A stretch of 9,584 nucleotides of DNA, taken from Gammaproteobacteria bacterium (lineage in GTDB: Bacteria; Pseudomonadota; Gammaproteobacteria; Xanthomonadales; Xanthomonadaceae). A program made the translations under genes and the position numbers. Where the stretch lies: contig JAAZHF010000441.1 of the NCBI GenBank assembly GCA_012510865.1, positions 1-9,584 on the forward strand, in the 5' to 3' direction. Positions 1 to 6,340 of the stretch are shown piece after piece (the stretch's first letter is position 1; each line of letters begins with the position of its first letter). The notes under the pieces are model-generated. The model saw only the letters and a program-made list of their open reading frames with translations. It made no database searches and was not told the origin of the DNA.

Positions 1-349
1 CGGCCACCGGACGCCCGAGCGCGCGCTCGACGATCGCCCGTGCCTCCTCGCCGTCGAACGGGGCGACCTGGTCCTGCAGCAGCACCAGCTCGTCGGCGAC
101 GTCCGGCGGCACCAGGTCGCGGCGGGTCGAGAGCACCTGGCCGAACTTGACGAAGATCGGCCCCAGCTCCTGCAGCGCGAGCCGCAGCCGCACGCCGCGC
201 GGCAGGGCGATGATGTCGGGCGTGGCCCGGGGCACGAACGGGCGCAGCAGCCACAGCCAGCGACCCGCCGGCGTGCCCTCGCACAGGGTGTGCAGGCGAT
301 ACCGGAGCAGGACGCGCCCGATGCGCAGGGCGTGCAGGGCCGAGCTCAC
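1..349 (-). CDS. ubiB: UbiB N-terminal part (ABC1/ADCK-type atypical kinase of ubiquinone biosynthesis), cut by window edge
   Basis: Seen: 116 codons of an open frame reading off the left edge. It has a basic, partly hydrophobic N-terminus, then a segment around residues 60-81 with the KFGQ motif (68-71) followed by STRRDLVP (74-81). This KxGQ signature is diagnostic of the UbiB/ADCK family, where it occludes the active site of an atypical ATPase/kinase fold. Known: UbiB is membrane-associated and supports CoQ assembly, probably by ATP-driven handling of lipid intermediates. The start is a GTG (349-347) that overlaps the ubiJ stop in GTGA, implying translational coupling. Its immediate upstream neighbour ubiJ is its usual operon partner. 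The catalytic lobe and the C-terminal membrane helices lie outside the window, so integrity cannot be judged. Confidence 0.93.
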   Translation of the reverse strand, partial: MSSALHALRIGRVLLRYRLHTLCEGTPAGRWLWLLRPFVPRATPDIIALPRGVRLRLALQELGPIFVKFGQVLSTRRDLVPPDVADELVLLQDQVAPFDGEEARAIVERALGRPVA

Positions 350-1002
350 CGGGCCGGCCCCGCGCCCGCCGCCAGCCTCGCCACGCGCGCGGCAAGGCGC
401 TCGACGTCGTCGCGCAGCACGTCGACGTCATCGTGGAAGGCATCGAGCTCGTGTCGCCCGACGACGTCGCGCGACTCCTCGACCACGTACTCGGCCGCGG
501 TCTCCGCCAGGCCCTGCCCGGCGCGCCGGGCACCCTTGAGCGCGGAGGCCAGGGCGTTGGCCACCTGCACCCCCGCCACTTCGCCGAAGGCGGCCACGAA
601 CGGGCGCTGCCAGTCGGAGTCGAAGCGCAGCGCCAGGAGCTGCAGCGCGCGCGCCAGTTCGGCGTCGTCCTCGATGCGCTGCCGACAGCTCGGCGTGGCG
701 TGATCGTCGGGCGTTCCGAGCAGCCCCTGCAGCTGTCCCAGCAGTCCCCCGAGGGTGGTCCGCACCGACAGGGCGGGCTCCGCGCCCGCGTCCACCGGAC
801 CCACGCGCAGCGCCTCGCCGTCCACGCGGACCGACATCGCCAGCGGTGGCGAAGCGAGGTGCAGGGCCAGGTGCCGGCCGTGCAGCCGCGCCAGCGCCTC
901 GCGGGTGTCGTCGTCGAGGGCCAGGGCGCGGTTGAGCGCGGACTCCAGCGCTCGGCCTGCCAGCGGCTTCAGACCGGACAGCGGGGAAGGGGATCGGGCC
1001 AT
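346..1002 (-). CDS. ubiJ: UbiJ, SCP2-domain accessory factor of ubiquinone biosynthesis
   Basis: A 218-residue protein. It has an N-terminal segment rich in Leu/Ala ([10 protein letters not shown], about 10-20), then an SCP2-like lipid-binding fold up to about residue 115, a helical middle, and a C-terminal heptad-rich stretch (about 185-215) likely to form a coiled coil. Known: UbiJ is a scaffold/lipid-binding member of the soluble Ubi complex and is usually encoded just before ubiB, as here. The ATG at 1002 was chosen over an in-frame ATG at 1011 and a GTG at 1023. A TACAAT hexamer (1015-1010) sits 7 bases before it and would place the transcript start about at this ATG, and the upstream in-frame residues look non-conserved. 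Its stop overlaps the ubiB start. The assignment rests on the SCP2-like pattern plus the ubiB context. Confidence 0.88.
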   Translation of the reverse strand: MARSPSPLSGLKPLAGRALESALNRALALDDDTREALARLHGRHLALHLASPPLAMSVRVDGEALRVGPVDAGAEPALSVRTTLGGLLGQLQGLLGTPDDHATPSCRQRIEDDAELARALQLLALRFDSDWQRPFVAAFGEVAGVQVANALASALKGARRAGQGLAETAAEYVVEESRDVVGRHELDAFHDDVDVLRDDVERLAARVARLAAGAGPAR

Positions 1003-1009
1003 GGCCGGC

Positions 1010-1015
1010 ATTGTA
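1010..1015 (-). promoter_or_regulatory. Candidate -10 box of ubiJB, leaderless geometry
   Basis: TACAAT on the minus strand (5/6 to the sigma-70 -10 consensus), ending 7 bases before the ubiJ ATG at 1002. A start of transcription 6-8 bases downstream would fall at the ATG itself, giving a leaderless mRNA. No Shine-Dalgarno is visible before the ATG, which fits. No convincing -35 is seen; the upstream bases belong to a GC-rich hairpin. Inference only. Confidence 0.45.
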
Positions 1016-1029
1016 GCGGCCACGGCGCT

Positions 1030-1064
1030 GCCGCCGGCGCGCCGGCGGGGGGCGCGCCGGCGGC
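1030..1064 (-). terminator. 14-bp GC hairpin between the DUF1328 gene and ubiJ
   Basis: Perfect inverted repeat: arms 1030-1043 and 1051-1064 (outer arm GCCGCCGGCGCG) around a 7-base loop. It starts 5 bases beyond the DUF1328 stop on the minus strand. It is strong enough to terminate or attenuate transcription, but no T-tract follows, so a canonical intrinsic terminator is not shown. It could instead stabilise the 3' end of the upstream mRNA. It lies immediately upstream of the ubiJ -10 candidate. Confidence 0.45.
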
Positions 1065-1069
1065 GTCGA

Positions 1070-1228
1070 TCAGACCCTTCGGCCGCGGAAGAACGAGATC
1101 GCGGCCAGGATCAGGAAGACGACGAACAGGATCCAGGCGATGTTGCTGGCTGCACCCGCGATGCCGCTGAAACCCAGCACGGCGGCGATCAGGGCGATGA
1201 CCAGGAAGATGACGGCATAGCTCAGCAT
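1070..1228 (-). CDS. DUF1328 (UPF0391/YtjA-like) small membrane protein
   Basis: A 52-residue protein beginning [20 protein letters not shown] and ending FFRGRRV. It has two hydrophobic segments (about 2-20 and 30-47) separated by a small-residue linker, [10 protein letters not shown] short basic C-terminus suggests an inner-membrane hairpin with a cytoplasmic tail. Length and sequence fit the DUF1328 family, which is common in Proteobacteria and has no firmly assigned biochemical role; stress-induced expression is reported for some members. The ATG is preceded by GGAGA (1239-1235) at good spacing. It follows oleD by 61 bases in the same direction and may be read from the oleCD transcript. 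Nothing in the sequence connects its function to olefin synthesis. Confidence 0.88.
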   Translation of the reverse strand: MLSYAVIFLVIALIAAVLGFSGIAGAASNIAWILFVVFLILAAISFFRGRRV

Positions 1229-1289
1229 GGCGGTTCTCCAGTCCGTCGGGACGCGGACGGCTGGGGGAATCCTCGCGGGAGGCGGGTCG

Positions 1290-2294
1290 TCAGGAAGTGA
1301 TGGCGCCGCGCGTGGACGCCGCCAGCCGCTCCAGCCCCTCGGCGATCGACACCCGCGGCACGTAGCCGAAGTCCCGCCTTGCCGGGGCCATGTCGTACCA
1401 GTGCGTGGTGCTGAGCTGTTCGGCCAGGAAGCGCGTCATCGGCGGCTCCGAGCGCAGGCGCAGCAGCGGCCAGAGGGCCTCGCAGGCGGCTCCGGCCGCA
1501 TACGCGACCGCGAACGGGATCGAGCCCTGGACCTCCGGCGCCCCGCTCGCGCGCAGCAGGGCGTTGACGATCGCGCGCACCGTCATCGGCTCGCCGTTGC
1601 TGATGAAGTAGGCGCGCCCGGCGCAGGCGGCGCCGATGTCGAGGTGCTCGAGCGCGTCGAAGTGCGCCTGGGCGGCGTTGTCGATGAAGGTGGTGTCGAT
1701 CCGGTTCATGCCGCCGCCGACGAAGCGCAGGCGGCCGGCGCGCGCGCGTTCGACCAGCCGCGGCACGAGCTGGTTGTCGCCGGGTCCCCAGATCAGCCGC
1801 GGCCGCAGGGCGACGGTGGCGAGGGTGTCGTCGTTGGCCGCGAGCACGCACTTCTCGGCGATGAGCTTGGTGGCCGCGTACGGCGCCTTCAGGTCCTCAC
1901 CGTAGGGCACGGTGTCGGCGGTCCCTCCTTCCACGGGGTGCGTGGCGCGGTGGGTCACGCTCGGCGACGAGGTGTGCACCAGGCGCCGGATGCCGTGCTC
2001 GCGGCAGCCGGCCAGCACGTTGCCGGTGCCCATGACGTTGGCGCGGTAGTAGCTGTCATGGCTGCCCCAGGCTCCGGCCTTGGCACCGTTGTGCAGCACC
2101 GCGTCCATCCCGGCGCAGGCCGCGATCACCGCGCTGCGGTCGGCGAGGTCGCCGCGCAGCTGGCGCACGCCCAGCGCGTCCAGCGCGGGGTAGTGCCCGC
2201 GGTTGAAGCTCGTGACCTCGTGGCCGCGCTCGACCAGCCCGCGGCACAGCGCCTGGCCGAGGAATCCTCCGCCGCCGGTGACCAGTATCCGCAC
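1290..2294 (-). CDS. oleD: OleD, NADPH-dependent 2-alkyl-3-ketoalkanoate reductase
   Basis: A 334-residue extended-SDR (NAD-epimerase-like) enzyme. Seen: an N-terminal Rossmann glycine motif GxxGxxG at 7-13 in [15 protein letters not shown] around 68-74, a catalytic TSS at 108-110, and the Y139-x3-K143 pair (YAATK). A hydrophobic C-terminal patch lies around 260-285. Known: OleD reduces the 2-alkyl-3-keto acid made by OleA to the 2-alkyl-3-hydroxy acid used by OleC, and works in an OleBCD assembly. The start is GTG, with a strong purine-rich ribosome-binding site GAGGAAGAGG directly upstream. The gap to the oleC stop is only 15 bases, so oleC and oleD form one unit. The generic SDR fold alone would be ambiguous; its position directly after oleC makes the call secure. 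Confidence 0.95.
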   Translation of the reverse strand: MRILVTGGGGFLGQALCRGLVERGHEVTSFNRGHYPALDALGVRQLRGDLADRSAVIAACAGMDAVLHNGAKAGAWGSHDSYYRANVMGTGNVLAGCREHGIRRLVHTSSPSVTHRATHPVEGGTADTVPYGEDLKAPYAATKLIAEKCVLAANDDTLATVALRPRLIWGPGDNQLVPRLVERARAGRLRFVGGGMNRIDTTFIDNAAQAHFDALEHLDIGAACAGRAYFISNGEPMTVRAIVNALLRASGAPEVQGSIPFAVAYAAGAACEALWPLLRLRSEPPMTRFLAEQLSTTHWYDMAPARRDFGYVPRVSIAEGLERLAASTRGAITS

Positions 2295-2296
2295 GC

Positions 2297-2306
2297 CCTC
2301 TTCCTC
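2297..2306 (-). promoter_or_regulatory. Strong ribosome-binding site of oleD
   Basis: GAGGAAGAGG on the minus strand fills most of the 15-base oleC-oleD gap. The GAGGA part is 7 bases from the GTG at 2294, which decides that start despite the weak initiation codon. Confidence 0.75.
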
Positions 2307-2309
2307 GCG

Positions 2310-3968
2310 TCAGTCCGGCACGGCCGCCGGTTCGAACACCCTGCCGGCGCGAAGCTCACGCGCGGCCCAGACGGCCAGCTTCTCGCGGCCGATCTTCGCA
2401 TTGTGGCGGATGTCGACGGGGAAGGCGGGGTGGAAGGCGAAGCCGGCGACGTGCGCGGTGTGCACCAGGCCCTCCCCCAGCCGCCGCAGCTCCGCGGCGA
2501 TGCGCGCGCGCTCGCCTTTCGCGATCCCCGGCCGCAGCTCCACGCACAGCAGCGGACGCTGCGCGCCGCGGTCGCCGATCCCGACGAGCGCGGTGCGGCG
2601 CACCTCCGGGTGGGCGTCAAACACCGGCTCGACCTGTTCGGTGCACAGCGTGCGGTCGCGCGTCACCACGCGCTGCGACTTGCGGCCGCAGAACCACAGG
2701 CGTCCCTCCGCGTCGAAGTAGCCGAGGTCGCCCATGCGGTGGACCGTGCGCCCCCCCTCGCGGATCTTCGCCAGCCGCGTCTGCGACTCGCGATTGAAGT
2801 ACGCATCGGTGGCCGTGGGGCCGGCGACGGTGATTTCCCCCACCTGGCCCGGCTTCACCAGGAGCGCATCGGACCATTCGGGAATGGCGTCGTCGGTGAT
2901 GCCGATGATGCGGACCTCGTTCGGCGGCACCGGGCGGCCGACGCAGGTGCCCGCGCCCGCGGCCGTGCGCTCGCGCAGCGTGACCAGTTCCCGGCCTTCG
3001 ACCACCGCCACCGGCAGGCATTCGGTCGCGCCATACGGCGTCCAGAACTGGGCGTCCGCGGGCAGCAGGTCGCGCATCCGGGCCACCACGTCGGCCGGCA
3101 CCGGCGCACCGGCGGAGGTGACGCGGGTCACCGAAGGCAGCGGCCGGCCGAAGTCCGCCAGCACCCGCATCAGCGCCGGCGACCCGAACAGCTGGGTCAC
3201 TCCGAAGCGCTCGATCGCCGCGTGCAGCTTGCGCGGGTCGGCCTTGGACGGGCGGGTCGGGTCCATGTCGGGGATGACCGACGTCAGGCCCAGCGCGGGG
3301 TCGAACAGCGCGAAGGGCGGGAAGGTCGGCAGGTCGACGCCGCCGGGCGCGAGGTCGAGCATCGTCCCCAGCATGTCGACCTGGGCCACGAAGTGGCGGT
3401 GTCGATAGACCACGCCCTTGGGCACGCCGGTGGAGCCGCTGGTGAAGAGGATCGCGGCGACCTCGTCGGGCGCGGTCGCGGCCAGCTGCGGGCCCGCGCC
3501 GGCGCCGTCGCGTTCGACCTGGGCCAGGGTCGCATCGGCAAGCCAGCGCCGCGCGCCGGTCGTGACGCGCACCCGGGCCGAAGGCGCCCAGCCGAGCACC
3601 GTCCGCGCGCGCATCGCCAGCGGAATGCCGACGCAGGCCTCGGCCTCCGCCTCGTCCAGGCACTGCTTCAGCGCCCGCCGGTCGATGCCCGGGTCCACCA
3701 GCACCGGCACCGCGCCGGCCTTGAAGAGCGCGAACATCAGCAGGAAGAACTCGGGCGTGGGCCGCACCATCACCACCGTGCGGCTGCCGCGGGCGATGCC
3801 GCGCCGCGCCAGGCCGGCGGCGATGGCGTCGCTGCGCGCGTCGAGGCCGGCATAGGTCAGGGCGACGGCGTAGCGGCCATCGCGGCCGGGACAGCGCATC
3901 GCGACGCGGTCGGGGGCCTCGGCCGCCAGCCGGGGCAGCGCGGCGGCGATGTTGCAGGCAGCGTCCAT
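2310..3968 (-). CDS. oleC: OleC, ATP-dependent beta-lactone synthetase (ANL superfamily)
   Basis: A 552-residue adenylate-forming enzyme. Seen: the phosphate-binding loop TSGSTGVPKG (176-185), the YGATE motif (312-316), the hinge region GDLGYFDAEGRLWFCGRK (413-430) with the ribose-binding Asp414, and a C-terminal catalytic Lys525 in RHNAKIGREK. Known: OleC uses ATP to convert 2-alkyl-3-hydroxy acids to cis-beta-lactones, the step before OleB; older annotations call it an acyl-CoA synthetase or AMP-ligase. The ATG at 3968 was chosen because homology-like sequence starts there (MDAACNIAAALPRLA) and a GATAAT lies just before it. The open frame extends 48 codons further upstream, but those would cover the promoter and the tenA leader. 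It is divergent from tenA with a 115-bp shared upstream region. Confidence 0.95.
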   Translation of the reverse strand: MDAACNIAAALPRLAAEAPDRVAMRCPGRDGRYAVALTYAGLDARSDAIAAGLARRGIARGSRTVVMVRPTPEFFLLMFALFKAGAVPVLVDPGIDRRALKQCLDEAEAEACVGIPLAMRARTVLGWAPSARVRVTTGARRWLADATLAQVERDGAGAGPQLAATAPDEVAAILFTSGSTGVPKGVVYRHRHFVAQVDMLGTMLDLAPGGVDLPTFPPFALFDPALGLTSVIPDMDPTRPSKADPRKLHAAIERFGVTQLFGSPALMRVLADFGRPLPSVTRVTSAGAPVPADVVARMRDLLPADAQFWTPYGATECLPVAVVEGRELVTLRERTAAGAGTCVGRPVPPNEVRIIGITDDAIPEWSDALLVKPGQVGEITVAGPTATDAYFNRESQTRLAKIREGGRTVHRMGDLGYFDAEGRLWFCGRKSQRVVTRDRTLCTEQVEPVFDAHPEVRRTALVGIGDRGAQRPLLCVELRPGIAKGERARIAAELRRLGEGLVHTAHVAGFAFHPAFPVDIRHNAKIGREKLAVWAARELRAGRVFEPAAVPD

Positions 3969-4083
3969 GCCGCGATTATCGCCCGCGGCCGCGCCCGGCA
4001 CACGCCAGCGCATGGACCCGCCCGGCGCGGATCGCCGACAATCGACGGCAGTCCACGCCATGCCCTGCAGGAGCGCCTTGCCG
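3969..4083. promoter_or_regulatory. Divergent oleC / tenA control region
   Basis: 115 bases between two divergent starts. The oleC side holds GATAAT next to its ATG. On the tenA side, GACAAT (4037-4042, plus strand) is a possible -10 giving a leader of about 35 bases, and AGGAG (4069-4073) lies 10 bases before the chosen tenA ATG. No riboswitch-sized leader exists, so a TPP riboswitch upstream of tenA is ruled out by length. No operator-like repeat was recognised. Confidence 0.45.
3975..3980 (-). promoter_or_regulatory. Candidate -10 box of oleCD, leaderless geometry
   Basis: GATAAT on the minus strand (5/6 to consensus), 6 bases before the oleC ATG at 3968. A transcription start about 7 bases beyond it coincides with the A of the ATG, predicting a leaderless oleCD mRNA. 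No Shine-Dalgarno is present upstream of that ATG. No clear -35 was found. It is the same arrangement as at ubiJ. Confidence 0.5.
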
Positions 4084-4752
4084 ATGTCGCTGTTCGAACG
4101 CCTCAAGTCCACCGCCGCCGATGACTGGGACGCCTACGTCGACCATGCCTTCGTCCGCGGCCTCGGCGACGGCAGCCTGCCGCAGGCGGCGTTCCGCAAC
4201 TACCTCGTCCAGGACTACCTGTTCCTGATCCAGTTCGCGCGGGCGCATGCGCTCGCGGCCTACAAGAGCCGCACCCTCGGCGACATGCACGCCGCGCGCG
4301 GCGGCCTGGGCGCCATCCTCGACGAGATGAAGCTGCACCTGCGCGTGTGCGAACGCTGGGGCCTGTCGGCCGCCGACGTCGAGGCCACCGGGGAACAGCA
4401 GGCGACCGTCGCCTACACCCGCTTCGTGCTCGACGTGGGCATGTCCGGCGACCTGCTCGACCTGCAGGTGGCCCTGATCCCCTGCACCCTGGGCTACGCC
4501 GAGATCGGCCGCCGGCTCGCCCCGGACGGCATCGGGGCCATCGCCGCCGACCATCCCTACCGCGACTGGATCGCCGAGTACTCGGGCGATGCGTTCCAAC
4601 GGGCCGGCGCCGCCGCCCTGGACTGGCTGGAGGACCTCGGCCGCCGCTACGCCGGCGACAACCGCTATCCCGAGCTGGTCCGCATCTTCCGCCAGGCCTC
4701 GCGCCTGGAGGCCGATTTCTGGCAGCAGGGCCTCGACGCCGCGCGCCCCTGA
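4084..4752 (+). CDS. tenA: TenA-type aminopyrimidine aminohydrolase (thiaminase II family)
   Basis: A 222-residue all-helical TenA/THI-4 family protein. Seen: Asp44 in LVQDYLFL, the candidate nucleophile Cys134 in LIPCTLGYAE, Tyr112 in VAYTRF, and Glu209 in SRLEADFW. These match the Asp-Cys-Glu set of classical TenA enzymes (Asp44, Cys135 and Glu205 in Bacillus subtilis numbering, from memory), so this is the Cys-containing TenA_C class. Known: TenA hydrolyses aminopyrimidines from degraded thiamine to HMP for salvage; it is often misannotated as a transcriptional activator. The start with AGGAG upstream was chosen over an in-frame ATG at 4060 that would add eight residues. It is transcribed opposite to the ole genes, and no other thiamine gene is present in the window. 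Confidence 0.9.
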   Translation: MSLFERLKSTAADDWDAYVDHAFVRGLGDGSLPQAAFRNYLVQDYLFLIQFARAHALAAYKSRTLGDMHAARGGLGAILDEMKLHLRVCERWGLSAADVEATGEQQATVAYTRFVLDVGMSGDLLDLQVALIPCTLGYAEIGRRLAPDGIGAIAADHPYRDWIAEYSGDAFQRAGAAALDWLEDLGRRYAGDNRYPELVRIFRQASRLEADFWQQGLDAARP

Positions 4753-4762
4753 ACCGCGTTTG

Positions 4763-4782
4763 CGCGCGGCCGCGGCCGCGCG
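4763..4782. terminator. 20-bp perfect GC palindrome between convergent tenA and ykgJ-type gene
   Basis: Arms CGCGCGGCC and GGCCGCGCG flank a central GC, forming a perfect palindrome that lies 10 bases after the tenA stop and abuts the stop codon of the opposing gene. Position and symmetry suit a bidirectional terminator, but no flanking A/T tracts are present. It contains two overlapping GCGGCCGC octamers. Confidence 0.45.
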
Positions 4783-5235
4783 TCAGGCGGCGATGGTGGG
4801 AGGCAGCGCGGGCGGCGGCGGGCCGCGATCGTCGGGCGTGCCGCTGCCGCCGGGATTGCCGTCGCGGTCGTTCGCCGCGGCCTCGCGCCAGGCCCAGTCG
4901 GCGGCGGTGAGCGGCGGCAGGCCGTGGGCCAGGCGCGCGTTGTCGCACTGGCGGCTGGGTTCTCCCGATTCCCACGAGGCCGCGACGTCGCGGCAGGCCT
5001 GCGGCCGCACCGGGTGGATGCTGCAGCGCGAGCGGCGCCCGATGTCGGCATCCAGGGCCACGCAGCGCGGCGAGCCGCCGCCGGCGGTGCCGAGCATGGC
5101 CAGCTCGTGCCTGCGCAGCGGGACCGTGAGCGCAGGCGGCACCTGGCCGCCGAGCGCCGGATCGGCCTCGGACCAGTGGAAGCTGATGCGGTAGTGGGCG
5201 CAGCAGGCGCCGCAGCTCAGGCAGGGATGGGGCAC
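4783..5235 (-). CDS. YkgJ-type cysteine-cluster (CxxCGxCC) metal-binding protein
   Basis: A protein of about 150 residues. Seen: an N-terminal CLSCGACC cluster (Cys 5, 8, 11, 12), Cys58, then CSIHPVRPQACR (Cys71, Cys81) and Cys97, the pattern of the YkgJ/UPF0153 family, thought to bind zinc or an iron-sulfur centre. The last 25 or so residues are low-complexity Gly/Pro/Ala. No enzymatic activity is established for the family. The GTG at 5235 gives a product starting MPHPCLSCG, the usual short lead into the cluster. The frame stays open to an ATG at 5328, whose extra 31 residues are basic and unlike a conserved domain. No good ribosome-binding site is seen before either. It lies 106 bases downstream of oleB in the same direction and may be cotranscribed with it. 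Confidence 0.82.
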   Translation of the reverse strand: MPHPCLSCGACCAHYRISFHWSEADPALGGQVPPALTVPLRRHELAMLGTAGGGSPRCVALDADIGRRSRCSIHPVRPQACRDVAASWESGEPSRQCDNARLAHGLPPLTAADWAWREAAANDRDGNPGGSGTPDDRGPPPPALPPTIAA

Positions 5236-5341
5236 GCGGACGGGTCGCGGGGTGTGGCGGCAGCGGATTTTTCGGGATGGAACGCCGCGGCGCAAGGGGG
5301 CGGCCGGATCGCGACCGCAGCCATCCACGCGGGGGATCGGC
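5236..5341 (-). other. oleB / ykgJ-type intergenic gap with a weak hairpin
   Basis: 106 bases. The only structure seen is an imperfect 7-bp stem at 5300-5318 (GCGGTCG / CGGCCGC on the minus strand, one G-U pair, 5-base loop) followed by CCCC and no T-run. It is a poor terminator candidate, so read-through from oleB is possible. No promoter for the downstream gene was recognised. Confidence 0.3.
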
Positions 5342-6244
5342 CTATCCGGGGTGGCGGTCGAGGAAGGAGCGGATGGCCGGGACCAGCACCTCGTGCCGGT
5401 CCTCCAGGACGTAGTGCCCGGCGTCGTCGAACGCCATCACCTCGGCGCCGGGCAGCTCGGCCTGGAAGCGCTCCAGGAAGTGGTGGTCGAACACAAAGTC
5501 CTTCAGTCCCCAGCCGATGAAGACCGGCCGGCCGGCGTACTCGTGCAGGCGCCTGCCCTCCTCCTCGAGCAGCGGCCAGGCGCGGTCCTTCGGCGACAGC
5601 GGGATGTCCTGCATGAAGCGCACCGTCGCGATCCGGTTCTTCCAGCTGTCATAGGGCGCGACGTAGGCGCGACGCACCGCCGGCGGCATCCGGCGCTCCA
5701 CGCCCAGCCGCGACGCACCGGCCGAGAACGCGTTGAAGCCGCGGATCACGATCTCGCCGACGTTGTAGTCGCGGCCCAGCGCGATCTGCCACGGCATGGC
5801 CTTGGCCGCGGGCATCGGGAACGCCGCGGTGTTGAGGACCACCAGCCGCTTCACCTGCGCCTGGTGCGACAGCGCACAGCCGAAGCCGATCATCCCGCCC
5901 CAGTCGTGCACGGCCAGCGTCACCGGGCCGTCGATGCCGAGGTGGTCGAGCAGCGCAGCCAGGTCCTCGACCCGCGACTGCAGGGTGTAGTCGTAGCGCG
6001 GGATGGCGTTCGGCGCATCGTCGGGCTTGTCGGACAGCCCCATGCCGACGTGGTCGGGGACGATGCAGCGGTAGCGGTCGGACAGCCCGGCCACCAGCGT
6101 GCGCCAGTAGTAGCTCCACGATGGATTGCCGTGGACCATGACCACCACCTCGCCATCGCGCGGGCCCTCGTCGAGATAGCTCAGTTCGATGCCGGGGCGG
6201 ACCTGGAAGCGGTGGCGGGTGTCGGGATAGCCGGGGAACTGCAT
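5342..6244 (-). CDS. oleB: OleB, beta-lactone decarboxylase (alpha/beta-hydrolase, haloalkane-dehalogenase-like)
   Basis: A 300-residue alpha/beta-hydrolase. Seen: the oxyanion-hole motif HGNPSW (38-43), an aspartate nucleophile Asp114 in the elbow VHDWGG, a likely acid Asp249 in GLKDF, and the catalytic His277 in DDAGHYVLED. An Asp rather than a Ser nucleophile is typical of haloalkane dehalogenases and of OleB. Known: OleB decarboxylates cis-beta-lactones to cis-olefins and assembles with OleC and OleD. The ATG start (MQFPGYPDTRHRFQ) is the only plausible one. The frame stays open far upstream, but that stretch is antisense to the UPF0149/SEC-C gene. It is divergent from that gene. A dehalogenase would be the alternative call by fold; the full ole set argues for OleB. 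Confidence 0.94.
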   Translation of the reverse strand: MQFPGYPDTRHRFQVRPGIELSYLDEGPRDGEVVVMVHGNPSWSYYWRTLVAGLSDRYRCIVPDHVGMGLSDKPDDAPNAIPRYDYTLQSRVEDLAALLDHLGIDGPVTLAVHDWGGMIGFGCALSHQAQVKRLVVLNTAAFPMPAAKAMPWQIALGRDYNVGEIVIRGFNAFSAGASRLGVERRMPPAVRRAYVAPYDSWKNRIATVRFMQDIPLSPKDRAWPLLEEEGRRLHEYAGRPVFIGWGLKDFVFDHHFLERFQAELPGAEVMAFDDAGHYVLEDRHEVLVPAIRSFLDRHPG

Positions 6245-6272
6245 CGGTACGTGGACGGTCTCAGGGCCTCCG

Positions 6273-6278
6273 ATTGTA
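6273..6278 (-). promoter_or_regulatory. Candidate -10 box of oleB
   Basis: TACAAT on the minus strand within the 96-bp divergent gap between oleB and the UPF0149/SEC-C gene. The predicted start near 6266 leaves a leader of about 22 bases. A GGAGG (6270-6266) is too far from the ATG (21 bases) to serve as its ribosome-binding site. No -35 match at normal spacing. Confidence 0.4.
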
Positions 6279-6340
6279 CGGGCAGCGCGTCCGCGAGGGC
6301 CTGCGCGCAGGCCGGGCACATACGCGGCGCCGCGGCTACC

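Noticed and set aside
3969..4112. 48-codon upstream extension of oleC
   Set aside because: It runs through the oleC -10 candidate and into tenA coding sequence, and its residues do not resemble an ANL enzyme start.
1227..4124. Long plus-strand open frame of 965 codons opposite oleD-oleC
   Set aside because: Shadow frame produced by high third-position GC in oleC and oleD; low-complexity Arg/Ala/Gly/His-rich translation with no recognisable domain, while the opposite strand carries all expected motifs.
5252..6340. N-terminal extension of the UPF0149/SEC-C protein
   Set aside because: It is antisense to oleB; the UPF0149 domain begins only after about 6370.
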